Shown piece after piece: positions 1 through 7,614 of a DNA stretch of 37,619 nucleotides (positions within the stretch are counted from its first letter, which is position 1; every line of letters begins with the position of its first letter). This DNA is from Nocardia elegans NBRC 108235 (GTDB taxonomy: Bacteria; Actinomycetota; Actinomycetes; Mycobacteriales; Mycobacteriaceae). The notes under the pieces are model-generated. The model ran no database searches. It was not told the DNA's origin and worked only from the letters and a program-made list of their open reading frames with translations. A program made the translations under genes and the position numbers. The stretch lies in NCBI RefSeq assembly GCF_001612845.1, contig NZ_BDBF01000063.1, positions 1 to 37,619 of the forward strand, read 5' to 3'.

Positions 1-314
1 TGCGACACCTCGATGTCGGCCGGGAACAGACCATCGGCGGCCCAATACCCCGGCGCACCGAGCGCCAGCCCCGCGACAACGCGAACATCACTGCGGCCCA
101 GCAAGTCCAGCAAATGGCGAGCCAGCTTGGCTCGCCGACCGTCCGGGTACTCATCGACGGTGACCACCAGCGCCAACTGCGGGTCAGTGACCGTCATCAA
201 CACCAGCGCTGCGGCGTCATCGACGTCGCCACCGATATCGGTGAACACCACGCTCGGCGTGTCCAGGGACGCAGGTAGCGGCTGCGGGCGTGGCCGGGGC
301 GGGTTAAGCGTCAT
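1..314 (-). CDS. Nucleoside hydrolase-like protein (N-terminal part, cut by window edge)
   Basis: The minus frame opens with ATG at 314 and runs off the left edge, giving about 104 residues. After a Pro/Arg-rich start of some 20 residues comes VVFTDIGGDVDDAAALVLM, which resembles the N-terminal Asp cluster of inosine/uridine-preferring nucleoside hydrolases (DxDxGxDDA, the Ca2+/ribose site). The first Asp-x-Asp is here DIGGDVDD, so the match is approximate. A second strand follows (LALVVTVDEYPDGRRAKLAR), then a predicted Rossmann-like continuation. The start codon overlaps the end of the upstream gene by 11 nt (ATGACGCTTAA contains its TAA stop), which implies translational coupling. The C-terminal two thirds are missing, so function is a family-level guess. 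Confidence 0.5.
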   Translation of the reverse strand, partial: MTLNPPRPRPQPLPASLDTPSVVFTDIGGDVDDAAALVLMTVTDPQLALVVTVDEYPDGRRAKLARHLLDLLGRSDVRVVAGLALGAPGYWAADGLFPADIEVS

Positions 315-795
315 GGGTGAGCGCTCCGATCACCTCGGCGTAGGCCGGGAAGTCACCGACCGTGGTGGCGGCGGTCGGCGCGGGCCCGCGCCAGCGACGG
401 CGCGATACTCCAGCGGTCGGCAACGCGAGCTCGGCTCCCGGACCGACCGTGACGATCGCCCTGGTCTTGGCACGCCTGGCCAACACGAGCAGGTCGTCTC
501 CGGAGGCCGGCGGGCGGGTGAGAAACACCCACACCGCCGGTCCGGGCCGGTGGACGAGTGTGACGATCAGCAGATCCCCGTGCAGCCGCTCCACGGCGGT
601 CTCGGCGAGGTCTTCCGGTGCCATGATCGCTCGTACCCGGTGGGTGCGGATCGTCAGCGCGCGAGTACACGGCTGGAAGACGCAGCTACCGAAAATGCCT
701 TCGTACACGGATCTCTCGTACTCCCGCGTGGTCTGTAGGCCACGAGAGGAATACGGCACCCGTGAGGTGTTCGGTTCGGTGAGAACGGCGGACAT
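304..795 (-). CDS. Hypothetical protein, 163 aa, coupled to nucleoside hydrolase-like gene
   Basis: Not recognised. The frame starts at ATG 795 and ends with TAA at 304-306, inside the first codons of the downstream nucleoside-hydrolase-like gene. The middle (VERLHGDLLIVTLVHRPGP and AVWVFLTRPPASGDDLLVLA) alternates hydrophobic beta-strand-like stretches with charged loops. A short GPGAELALPTAG segment follows. There is no signal peptide or membrane segment. The protein looks like a small soluble alpha/beta domain. The overlap with the next gene suggests a common operon. Third-position GC is high in this frame, which favours it over the overlapping frames on either strand. Confidence 0.5.
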   Translation of the reverse strand: MSAVLTEPNTSRVPYSSRGLQTTREYERSVYEGIFGSCVFQPCTRALTIRTHRVRAIMAPEDLAETAVERLHGDLLIVTLVHRPGPAVWVFLTRPPASGDDLLVLARRAKTRAIVTVGPGAELALPTAGVSRRRWRGPAPTAATTVGDFPAYAEVIGALTHDA

Positions 796-828
796 AATCA
801 GGTCCTCGATCAGGAAGAAAACGGCGGG

Positions 829-1011
829 TCAGGAATAGGGCGCAGGGGGCGTCTCGAAGCGGCGAGGTGTCCAGTGCCGCCGGGATGCGGGCACGAAACC
901 GGTATCCGGGTCGGGATGGTGATTACTCTTGGGTGGCGTGGCGTGTCTGATGAGCGCGTAGGCGTCGGCGCCTTGGATCACGCGCTCGGTCAGACTGTCG
1001 AACAGTGACAA
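829..1011 (-). CDS. Small hypothetical protein, about 60 aa
   Basis: Not recognised. The frame can start at TTG 1011 (MSLFDSLTERVIQGADAYAL) and ends 33 nt before the start of the next minus-strand gene. The first 25 residues look like an amphipathic helix. The rest is Pro/Arg/His-rich and probably disordered. The frame stays open about 20 codons upstream of the TTG without an ATG or GTG (…AHVGDYLSL), so the true start is unclear and could involve a lost start codon. It may be the first gene of the operon with the two downstream genes. It could also be a fragment of a longer ancestral gene. Confidence 0.3.
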   Translation of the reverse strand: MSLFDSLTERVIQGADAYALIRHATPPKSNHHPDPDTGFVPASRRHWTPRRFETPPAPYS

Positions 1012-1393
1012 GTAGTCACCGACATGAGCGGGGATCGGTGACCCGCAAGCTGCCGGTCACTGTCTCGACCATCGCCCGGCTGTGGCCGTACCGAACTCGC
1101 CCACAGCATGAATAGTCGTTGACAGGGACAGGCCCCGATGCCTAGTACACTCGCGGCCCCCTTGGGTTACATAGTGCTCACCGGGGAACGAGATGGCGCT
1201 GCGCCCAACGCTTTAGTCTCTACGACGACGTCGGCGGTGCGATGGTTCGCTCCCCGATGTACAACGATCGGTGCTACGGCACCGCAGAGGACAGCAAGGC
1301 ATACCTCAAGGTGCGATTAGGGCGATTAGGGCAAGCAAGGACGACGATTGCCGACGAGACGGTGGACCTACCGCGCCCCTGCCGGACTTTTAG
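1012..1393. other. Gene-free stretch between two minus-strand groups
   Basis: No convincing coding frame is seen on either strand: short frames here lack ribosome binding sites and have low third-position GC. A perfect tandem duplication of GCGATTAGG lies at 1313-1330. The stretch separates the Nudix end of the aminotransferase operon from the small genes near the left edge and probably holds the promoter for the latter. I see no clear terminator hairpin with a T-run. Confidence 0.5.
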
Positions 1394-1831
1394 TCACAGC
1401 TGCTGATACGCGGCCAACACGTCCCGTACGGCATCCGTCACCGGCGCCTCCTCAGTTAGCGAAGTCCAGGTGTAGGCATCGTGTTCCTGAAGTTTCACCG
1501 GTTCGGAGCTGTCCACGTCGACCGCGAAATTGAACTGACGCGACTTCTTCCCGCTGCCGGACTGGTAGTCGAAGCTACCAAGATAGGTGCGCAGAGCGGT
1601 GACGCTCAGGCCGGTTTCTTCCTTGACCTCCCGGATCAGAGCCTGGTCGAGTGATTCCCCCGGCTCGACCTTGCCACTGGGCAACTCCCAGATGCCGCCC
1701 ATGAAGTCGTGCTCTGGACGTTGCAGCAGGAGCACCTTGCCGTCATGCTGCACGACGGCACCAACGACGAGTTGCTGTACGCCGTCGTTTGTAGCTCCGG
1801 TAGTCAGTTGTTCGATCAGGGCGATGTCCAT
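1394..1831 (-). CDS. Nudix hydrolase
   Basis: A 145-residue single-domain Nudix protein of typical family length. The Nudix box runs from Gly53 to Leu75 and fits GX5EX7REUXEEXGU: it begins GKVEPGESLDQ and ends REVKEETGL, with the metal-binding Glu residues intact. Strands before it (LVVGAVVQHDGKVLLLQRPE) fit the MutT/ADP-ribose pyrophosphatase fold. The substrate cannot be read from sequence: nucleotide sugars, ADP-ribose and oxidised nucleotides are all possible. The start ATG at 1831 is preceded by AAAGGA with 8-9 nt spacing. It begins 4 nt after the stop of the aminotransferase gene, so it is the last gene of that operon. Its neighbours suggest it could act on an NDP-sugar or sanitise a by-product, which is inference. 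Confidence 0.88.
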   Translation of the reverse strand: MDIALIEQLTTGATNDGVQQLVVGAVVQHDGKVLLLQRPEHDFMGGIWELPSGKVEPGESLDQALIREVKEETGLSVTALRTYLGSFDYQSGSGKKSRQFNFAVDVDSSEPVKLQEHDAYTWTSLTEEAPVTDAVRDVLAAYQQL

Positions 1832-1835
1832 GAAA

Positions 1836-3086
1836 TTATCCTTTCAGTTCTTCGATGTGGTGGATCACTTTGCGGATGGCATCGACGTAGCGCATGGCGA
1901 TCGGGATGTCTTCTTGTCGGTGCCAAACTGGCAGCTTGAGGGTGTTTCGGTGGACTTGCTCGGCCTGCGGGAAGTCACCGGGCCGGCAGGCCAGCTTGCC
2001 CTCGTGTGCGGGAAATAGCGGTCCAGGTTCTTGGAACAGCGGTAGGAGGTTGAGCGGACACGTGGAGCCGGGCCGATCCAACTCGGCGCAGCCTTCAGCC
2101 TTCAGGGCTGCGTAGAAGCGCTCGATCGGCAGCCCAAGGTCTTCCGCTTGGTAGAGCAACGCAAGCCCGTACCACGAGGAGCGCACTTCGGAATCGTGCC
2201 AGGGTGTGACAACTCCGCGCAGGTCGTCGAGCCCCTCACAGATCCTCTCGGCGATATCTGCTCGGCCCGCCAAGTACTTGTCCAGGTGGCCGAGCTGTTC
2301 GAGCGCAATGGCTGCGCCCATTGGATGGATGCGATGCTTGAGGCCCATCCCAGTAACGTTGTAGCGGCTCAGGCCGAAGCTGGTAGGGATCTCGTTCCGA
2401 CACCGCTTGTTGTACTGCCCGTGCAGCAGCACACGATAGTAGACGTACTCGTCGTCGGTGAGGACGAATCCGCCTTCGCCCGCGGAAAGCGGTTTGGGGC
2501 CGTTCATGCTGAACGCCGAAGCTCGGCCGAAGGTGCCGACCTTGCGCCCTCCGACCTGCGCTCCGTGCGCATGCGAGCCATCCTCGAAGAGGTCCACGCC
2601 ATAGACGTCAGCGAGGCTCTGCAAACTGCTGATCTGCGCGGGGTTCCCCCACATATGTTGTGCCACAATGGCTTTGGTATGGTCAGTGATGCGCCGTGGG
2701 ATGTCGCGCGGGTCCAGGTTGCCACTGCTATCGCAGTCGGCGAGCACCGGAATCGCGCCGAGGTGCAGCAACGGCGTCACAGTGGCAAAGAAGGTATAGG
2801 CAGGCACGATCACTTCATCGCCTGGGCCGATGCCGCAGGCGGCATACATCGAATACAGGGCCGCCGTGCCCGAGCTGGTCAGTACCGCGTATCGCACACC
2901 GAAGTAGCTGCGCAGCGCGTCCTCTAGCCGTGCGATAACTCCCGAACGATCGTAGATTGAAATGCCGTCATCCAGCTGGCAGAGCACCGCCTTGGCGGTG
3001 TCGTCCGTGATTGGTGGCCAGCTGAAATGGGGGCCTGTCTCGGTAATGACCGGCGTTCCGCCCAGTAGGGCCAGGGGTGAAGTCAA
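1836..3086 (-). CDS. DegT/DnrJ/EryC1/StrS family PLP aminotransferase
   Basis: A sugar-type (fold I) aminotransferase of about 416 residues. With the TTG start, landmarks are the SSGTAALYSMYAACGIGPGDEVIVP phosphate-side region near residues 71-95 (pattern SSGTAAL...GxGxGDEVIVP), Asp169 in DLFEDGSHAHGA for the PLP pyridine nitrogen, and Lys198 in MNGPKPLSAGEGG as the Schiff-base lysine. The N-terminus (ALLGGTPVIT) resembles the AHBA-synthase-like branch. A longer frame reaches ATG 3137, but TTG at 3086 has AAGGAG at the right distance and shares TTGA with the stop of the upstream oxidoreductase, so I chose it. Known family members aminate keto-sugars or cyclitols. The partner Gfo/Idh oxidoreductase could supply the ketone. 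The exact substrate is unknown. Confidence 0.88.
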   Translation of the reverse strand: MTSPLALLGGTPVITETGPHFSWPPITDDTAKAVLCQLDDGISIYDRSGVIARLEDALRSYFGVRYAVLTSSGTAALYSMYAACGIGPGDEVIVPAYTFFATVTPLLHLGAIPVLADCDSSGNLDPRDIPRRITDHTKAIVAQHMWGNPAQISSLQSLADVYGVDLFEDGSHAHGAQVGGRKVGTFGRASAFSMNGPKPLSAGEGGFVLTDDEYVYYRVLLHGQYNKRCRNEIPTSFGLSRYNVTGMGLKHRIHPMGAAIALEQLGHLDKYLAGRADIAERICEGLDDLRGVVTPWHDSEVRSSWYGLALLYQAEDLGLPIERFYAALKAEGCAELDRPGSTCPLNLLPLFQEPGPLFPAHEGKLACRPGDFPQAEQVHRNTLKLPVWHRQEDIPIAMRYVDAIRKVIHHIEELKG

Positions 3087-4168
3087 AGCAACTCCTTGGG
3101 GTTGACACATGTGCGGGTGCGGGCGGACTCGTAGCAAGCGGCGACGAAGCTTAAATGCGCCAGATTCGCTTCAGGACCACTGAGATTCGGCCGATCACCG
3201 TCGATGACATGACGGAAGTAGTCGATCTGGCTGGCAGCCGCCGAGGGCCATCCGTGCTCGCGGATCAGCGACTCGATGACGTCGCCACCGTTCGTAAGAC
3301 GACATAGCCGACCACGCTCCAGGTGCACGATGCCATTGCTGCCAACGAGGCGAATTTCCTCGGCCTTGGGGCCGATGAACCGCGAAAGCAGCAGTGATCC
3401 GTACGGGCCGCTGTCGTAGGCGAAGTGGATGAGTGCCGTGTCTTCGGCGTCGTAGATTCGATCAGGCCTGGCGCTTACAGAGATGTCCGCGGTGATGCGA
3501 TCCGGGAGGCCGAAGTACCAGAGAAGCAAGTCGATCAGGTGATAGCCCATGTCGATGACACAGCCACCACCGGCGGTTGTGGCACTGCCGCGCCAACCTT
3601 CAGACGGGTCGTCCACATGCAGGGTGTAGCGGGCGTCGATGACGAATGGCGTGCCAATCTGGTCGGCCAACTGCGTGAAGCTGGTGTAGATCGGGTTGAA
3701 CCGGCGCTGGAGCGTCACCATCAGCTGAATGCCGGACTGCGCGCAGATTCCGGCAAGTTCCTTCGCTTCCTCCAGTGTGGTGGCGAAGGGCTTCTCCTTC
3801 AGTACGTGGACGTGATGTTCGGCAGCAGCCTCGATAACGGCTCGACCAACGTCATGCGGCACGCAGACCACCACCAGATCGAGCTGTTCGGCTTCGAACA
3901 TTTGCCGGAAATCCGTGTACCCCGGGACCTGATGGCGAACCTGCCGCTCCTCGACGACCTGGGCATTCTCGTCGCACACCGCCACCAACCGTGCGCTGTC
4001 GGCTGCGCGTAGTCCAGGCAAGTGATCTTCCACCGCCTGACGACCGAGGCCGACTACGCCAGCCCGGAGCAGTCTCTTCTCTTCACGTGCGAAAGACACT
4101 GTGCGCCATGAAGGCTCGCTGTCTACTCTGACAGTGCGACAGACCTTGCCGCCACTGAGCGCCTTCAT
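3083..4168 (-). CDS. Gfo/Idh/MocA family NAD(P)-dependent oxidoreductase
   Basis: 361 residues, the family's usual length plus about 34 extra N-terminal residues before the Rossmann fold. The dinucleotide-binding motif is AGVVGLGRQ at residues 36-44. The catalytic EKP motif is at 125-127 (VLKEKPFA), and the substrate-side motif GGGCVIDMGYHLIDLLLW (200-217) carries the conserved Asp and His. Such enzymes oxidise or reduce sugar, inositol or cyclitol hydroxyls. Its ATG shares ATGA with the stop of the upstream chimera gene and its own TGA overlaps the TTG of the aminotransferase, so all are translationally coupled. Pairing with a DegT aminotransferase is typical of amino-sugar or aminocyclitol formation (oxidise, then transaminate). 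An internal start nearer residue 25-33 cannot be excluded. Confidence 0.85.
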   Translation of the reverse strand: MKALSGGKVCRTVRVDSEPSWRTVSFAREEKRLLRAGVVGLGRQAVEDHLPGLRAADSARLVAVCDENAQVVEERQVRHQVPGYTDFRQMFEAEQLDLVVVCVPHDVGRAVIEAAAEHHVHVLKEKPFATTLEEAKELAGICAQSGIQLMVTLQRRFNPIYTSFTQLADQIGTPFVIDARYTLHVDDPSEGWRGSATTAGGGCVIDMGYHLIDLLLWYFGLPDRITADISVSARPDRIYDAEDTALIHFAYDSGPYGSLLLSRFIGPKAEEIRLVGSNGIVHLERGRLCRLTNGGDVIESLIREHGWPSAAASQIDYFRHVIDGDRPNLSGPEANLAHLSFVAACYESARTRTCVNPKELL

Positions 4169-4983
4169 TCGGTCACCCGCAGCCGCTCGATGGTCTGGGC
4201 GGGGATGCCCAGTTCACACCAGGTGGCGAGCCCGCCCTGCTCAGGGCTGAATCGACCGCAGCGTTGAGCAAGCCGGAGAACTTGATCACTGAACGGCAAG
4301 TCGCACAACAAATGTGGTCCGACCTGCCGGGCATCCCATACCTCGACGACGAGGTGTTGATCCGTTCTGCGAACGCGAACCGTCAGTTGATTCAGGTCGG
4401 TTACTTCACTCCATTTTCGGTGGGGATCGGCGGTGCCAGTTGCGCCGACAGCCTCGGTGACCAACTCCGTGACGATTCGCTCGGCCGGCGCTATCAGTTC
4501 GATCAGCAGCCAACGGCTCAACGTGTGACGGACATGCCGCTGAGCCGTCGATACGGCGGTTGTCGTCGCCGCCAAATGGATTTCGTCCATTTGCCCCGGA
4601 GGATGCGGCGGTTGGGTCACGGTGGCCGGGCACTCACGATCGGGGTAGGGAGCGCCCACGAATACGCCGATTCGGTTGCCCGCGTGCGCAGCAGCGTGAA
4701 CGCCAGCGTTAGCCTCACACCACAACCGAGCTTCGACGGCCTGTCTGGACATGCCCGGTCGAATCAGGTGTTCCATCGAGGGCACCACGACGTGGTGGGA
4801 TTGCGACCGCCGCAACTCGGCGATTAGAGCCGTCAGCGCAGTGGCGCCGTGAATGCGCTCGTGGAAAATCATGGCCAGGTCGAAGCCTTCGTATTCGGCA
4901 AAGCGCTGGATCTGCGCTTCGCATGCAGCGACGTGGTCACTTGCGACATCGAGACGCAAATAGCCGTACATCAGGGGCTTCAT
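4165..4983 (-). CDS. Chimera of degenerate resolvase-like and HATPase-like domains
   Basis: 272 residues from ATG 4983, preceded by AGGA at 8 nt. Residues 5-75 resemble the N-terminal domain of serine recombinases (MYGYLRLDVASDHVAACEAQ, then a Rossmann-like strand HHVVVPSMEHL). The usual catalytic Ser in (A)RVS is Asp12 here. The C-terminal half (about 145-272) resembles RsbW/anti-sigma HATPase domains: RIVTELVTEAVGATG is the N-box region with Glu where Asn is expected, then LVVEVWD without a clear GxG, and EQGGLATWCELGIP near the end. Both domains therefore look catalytically dead. It heads the operon with the oxidoreductase, aminotransferase and Nudix genes (ATGA overlap), suggesting a regulatory or scaffolding role. 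No recombinase C-terminal DNA-binding domain is present. Confidence 0.6.
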   Translation of the reverse strand: MKPLMYGYLRLDVASDHVAACEAQIQRFAEYEGFDLAMIFHERIHGATALTALIAELRRSQSHHVVVPSMEHLIRPGMSRQAVEARLWCEANAGVHAAAHAGNRIGVFVGAPYPDRECPATVTQPPHPPGQMDEIHLAATTTAVSTAQRHVRHTLSRWLLIELIAPAERIVTELVTEAVGATGTADPHRKWSEVTDLNQLTVRVRRTDQHLVVEVWDARQVGPHLLCDLPFSDQVLRLAQRCGRFSPEQGGLATWCELGIPAQTIERLRVTE

Positions 4984-5199
4984 CTTCACCGTCCTCGGAA
5001 TAGAGACCGGATGGCCGCTTCTTGTGGTCCTGGGTTTGCAGGGCCACGTGGGCCGTTCCGGTCGAAAAGCCGATGGATCAAGGGTGGACCGCCGAAAACC
5101 CCTCCGGGAGGGCACGTTACGGGGCAGAAAACGCCACACAGGCGCGCGTGGGCGTGGCGTGATTACACTGGCCGGACCGGACACCGACGAGGGGCGAAA
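4984..5199. promoter_or_regulatory. Divergent promoter region between chimera operon and XRE regulator
   Basis: This 216-nt non-coding stretch separates two divergent gene sets. A perfect CCACGTGG palindrome lies at 5044-5051. A plausible -10 hexamer TACACT (5164-5169) sits about 31 nt before the GTG of the regulator gene; no good -35 is visible upstream. A regulator encoded next to its own divergent promoter commonly controls both directions, which is the inference here. Confidence 0.4.
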
Positions 5200-6480
5200 G
5201 TGCCACCGAATCTGAAACTGCAAGCGCGCCGAGAAGCTACGCCATCACGCATCGTGCCAGGCCGCGCGATGGGTCGAGCCGAGCTGGCCGAAGCTGTTAA
5301 TGAGTACATCTGGCGCACCAGGGCAGAGCGCCGGGATCTCGATGCGCACACGATTGCGCGCTACGAACGTGGCACCGTGAGGTGGCCAAACGAAGAGTAC
5401 CGCGAAGCGTTCCGTGCAATCCTGCATGCGACGGATGCCGAGCTGGGATTCATGCCGGTCCGCAAGAGGCGCAGCCAGGGCACTGAACAGACACTCGCTG
5501 TCAATCTGTTCAGCCCGTTCAATCCCGAAACCATCCCGGCCGATTACCTGCGTGGTGTCCGGTCGATCGGGCGGGTCGGCTGGTCGGATGTCGACAGAGT
5601 GAAGACGGCCACGCGCGAGGCAGCCTCTTCGGAAAACCTCCACGGCGGAGGATCAGCAAGCAGCACAGCCGAGGAGGAACTGCGTCGCTATGTGCCCCTG
5701 CTCACGGGGCAAGCATCACCGACAGCTCGTCGCGCCTTATTCGAGGCGATCGGCAATCTGAGCGGCGTTGCGGCCTTCTCCGCCTTCGATATTGCCGACT
5801 ATCGGGAAGCTGAACAACGCTTCCGGTTTGCGCTCTGGTGTGCCGATACCGCCGGTTCCTGGGAGCTGAGAGCCAGCACCTTGGCGGACATGGCGCGCAA
5901 GGTGGCGTACGTGGGAAGCGCCGACGATGCGTTGTCGCTGATCGAACTGGCGCAGGTCCGATCAGATCGGTTGTCCGCCACTGCCCGCGCCATGCTCGGT
6001 GCGCTGCGAGCCCAGTTTCTTTCCGCGGTAGGCCGGACTGACGCGGCACTGACCGAAGTAGCCCGAGCCGATGAACATTTCGCGGAACGTACACCTGAGA
6101 CCGACGCGCCATGGCTGTGCTACTACGACGAGGCCGAACACATGGGAAGCACAGGCAAGGCATTGATTCCCGTTGCAGAGGCCAGGCGCAGGATAGAACT
6201 GGCCGCACCGCGCATTCAGCGAGCGGTCCAGCTCCAAAGCGAGGACTATCCGCGCTCTCGTACCTTCTCGCTGACCCGACTCGCCACACTCACGATGCGG
6301 CTCGGTGATCCCAGCGAAGCAGCGAAGCTCGGGTTTCAAGCAGCCCAGAACGCAAGGCTGTTCAGTTCACAGCGCATTCGTGACGAGCTGAATGGGCTTG
6401 CCGAAGCTGCCTCTGCGCATCGCCGAATCGACGATGTTGCCGAACTGCGCCACGTCATCACCACCGGCACGAAGTCATGA
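5200..6480 (+). CDS. XRE-family regulator with C-terminal TPR-like helices
   Basis: 426 residues from GTG 5200, chosen because AGGGG lies 5 nt upstream; a longer open frame back to 4849 runs through the divergent promoter and lacks protein-like composition. Residues about 22-85 form an XRE-like helix-turn-helix of the actinobacterial type (GRAELAEAVNEYIW, then TIARYERGTVRWPNEEYREA). From about residue 150 onward the chain is all-helical with repeated A-rich helix pairs (for example DYREAEQRFRFALWCADTAG and DALSLIELAQVRSDRLS), as in TPR-containing sensor regulators. The stop overlaps the ATG of the kinase gene (ATGA). Such XRE-TPR/APH pairs recur in actinomycetes; their ligands are mostly unknown. 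Confidence 0.8.
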   Translation: MPPNLKLQARREATPSRIVPGRAMGRAELAEAVNEYIWRTRAERRDLDAHTIARYERGTVRWPNEEYREAFRAILHATDAELGFMPVRKRRSQGTEQTLAVNLFSPFNPETIPADYLRGVRSIGRVGWSDVDRVKTATREAASSENLHGGGSASSTAEEELRRYVPLLTGQASPTARRALFEAIGNLSGVAAFSAFDIADYREAEQRFRFALWCADTAGSWELRASTLADMARKVAYVGSADDALSLIELAQVRSDRLSATARAMLGALRAQFLSAVGRTDAALTEVARADEHFAERTPETDAPWLCYYDEAEHMGSTGKALIPVAEARRRIELAAPRIQRAVQLQSEDYPRSRTFSLTRLATLTMRLGDPSEAAKLGFQAAQNARLFSSQRIRDELNGLAEAASAHRRIDDVAELRHVITTGTKS

Positions 6481-7361
6481 ACCAGGCTCGTCAATCAGCA
6501 GATGTGCTCGCCAGAGCAGCTGCACTAAGTGGTGTCGATGACACCGACGCTGTTTTGATCCGGAACGGCTCGAATGCCATCTACGAACTGCCTGGCGGGG
6601 TCGTGGCCAGGATTGGGAAGCCCGGCAGCAACACAGCAGCAGAGCGCGAGCTACGAGTTTCCCAGTGGCTCAACGAGTCCGGGATCCCCACCGTCGAAGC
6701 TGCTCCCTCAATTCCTCAGCCGGTCGTCGTTGACGACCGACCGGTGACGTGGTGGCGGTTGATCCCCGAACACCGGGCATCAACCCCTGCTGAGCTGGGT
6801 GCGGTGCTGCGGGCGCTGCATGCCTTGCCGCCGCCGACCGAGTTCGAGCTGCCGAATTACGATCCCTTCGTTGGGCTTTCCGAGCGCATCGCCTCGGCGG
6901 TGGCAGTGACCGAAGACGACCGCTCATGGCTCACCGAGCATTACGGCAGGCTCGAGAAGCAATACCGCGAGTTACCTGTTTCGGAGTCGCTTGGTGTCAT
7001 TCACGGGGATGCATGGCAAGGCAACGTGGTGGTCCCTTCTTCCGGCGTACCGATGCTGCTCGACCTGGACAAGGTTTCGCGCGGTCGACCCGAATGGGAC
7101 CTTATCCAGTTGGCTGTCGACTTCGCGGACTTCAGCAGGCTAGGCGAGAAGGACTACAAAGCCTTCGTGTCGGCGTACGGCGGATACGACGTCACGGATT
7201 GGCACGGATTCCGACTGTTCGCGGATATACAAGAACTTCGTTGGGTCGGATTTTCGCTCAGCTTGGCGGCTGGAAATGTAAGAGCGGCTAGGGAGGCTCA
7301 GCATAGGATTGCGTGTATTCGGGGGCTCGTGGCTAAGCCATGGAGCTGGGCCGCGTTGTAA
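6477..7361 (+). CDS. Aminoglycoside phosphotransferase (APH)-like kinase
   Basis: 294 residues with the APH/choline-kinase fold. The catalytic loop VIHGDAWQGNVVV gives Asp178 and Asn183, and LLDLDKVSRGRPEWDL gives the metal-binding Asp196/Asp198. The N-lobe has a short glycine-containing turn (RNGSNAIYELPGG) and ARIGKPG with a probable ATP-contacting Lys. The family phosphorylates small hydroxylated molecules such as aminoglycosides, choline, thiamine or sugars, and substrate is not predictable. ATG overlaps the regulator's stop by 4 nt, so the two are translated together. Next to an aminotransferase/oxidoreductase cassette, phosphorylation of an amino-sugar is a reasonable but untested idea. 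Confidence 0.82.
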   Translation: MNQARQSADVLARAAALSGVDDTDAVLIRNGSNAIYELPGGVVARIGKPGSNTAAERELRVSQWLNESGIPTVEAAPSIPQPVVVDDRPVTWWRLIPEHRASTPAELGAVLRALHALPPPTEFELPNYDPFVGLSERIASAVAVTEDDRSWLTEHYGRLEKQYRELPVSESLGVIHGDAWQGNVVVPSSGVPMLLDLDKVSRGRPEWDLIQLAVDFADFSRLGEKDYKAFVSAYGGYDVTDWHGFRLFADIQELRWVGFSLSLAAGNVRAAREAQHRIACIRGLVAKPWSWAAL

Positions 7362-7614
7362 CAACCCCCAGAAGCACAACGCTCTCCCGATCGATCCCTG
7401 CTCGCGTGGCTGGGGGCCGACGATGACAAACAGATTCCCGGCGAGGTGTTAGATCGCCGGCCGTCCCGACTGGTACTCGACTGTTGTTGCCCAAGCCCGC
7501 GACGTCTTCGCCCGGAGAAATCGGTTGGCGGCAGGCACGCAACATCCTTCATAGTCAACGAGGCACCCGGCCAGCCGCGCCGGATGGCCGCACCCCGATG
7601 CCGAAGGAACATCC
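7362..7614. other. Intergenic leader before the histidyl-tRNA synthetase gene
   Basis: 253 nt with no supported gene. CCCCCAG at 7365-7371 can pair with CTGGGGG at 7410-7416 (7-bp arms, 38-nt loop) just after the kinase stop, without a T-run, so a terminator call is weak. I looked for the T-box core (AGGGUGG…ACCGCG) expected of some synthetase leaders and did not find it. Confidence 0.35.

Noticed and set aside
1313..1330. Tandem GCGATTAGG repeat
   Set aside because: Only two copies and no neighbouring gene or structure; treated as a chance or replication-slippage duplication.
7362..7614. T-box riboswitch upstream of the synthetase
   Set aside because: No T-box core sequence or specifier-type stem could be found in the 253-nt leader.
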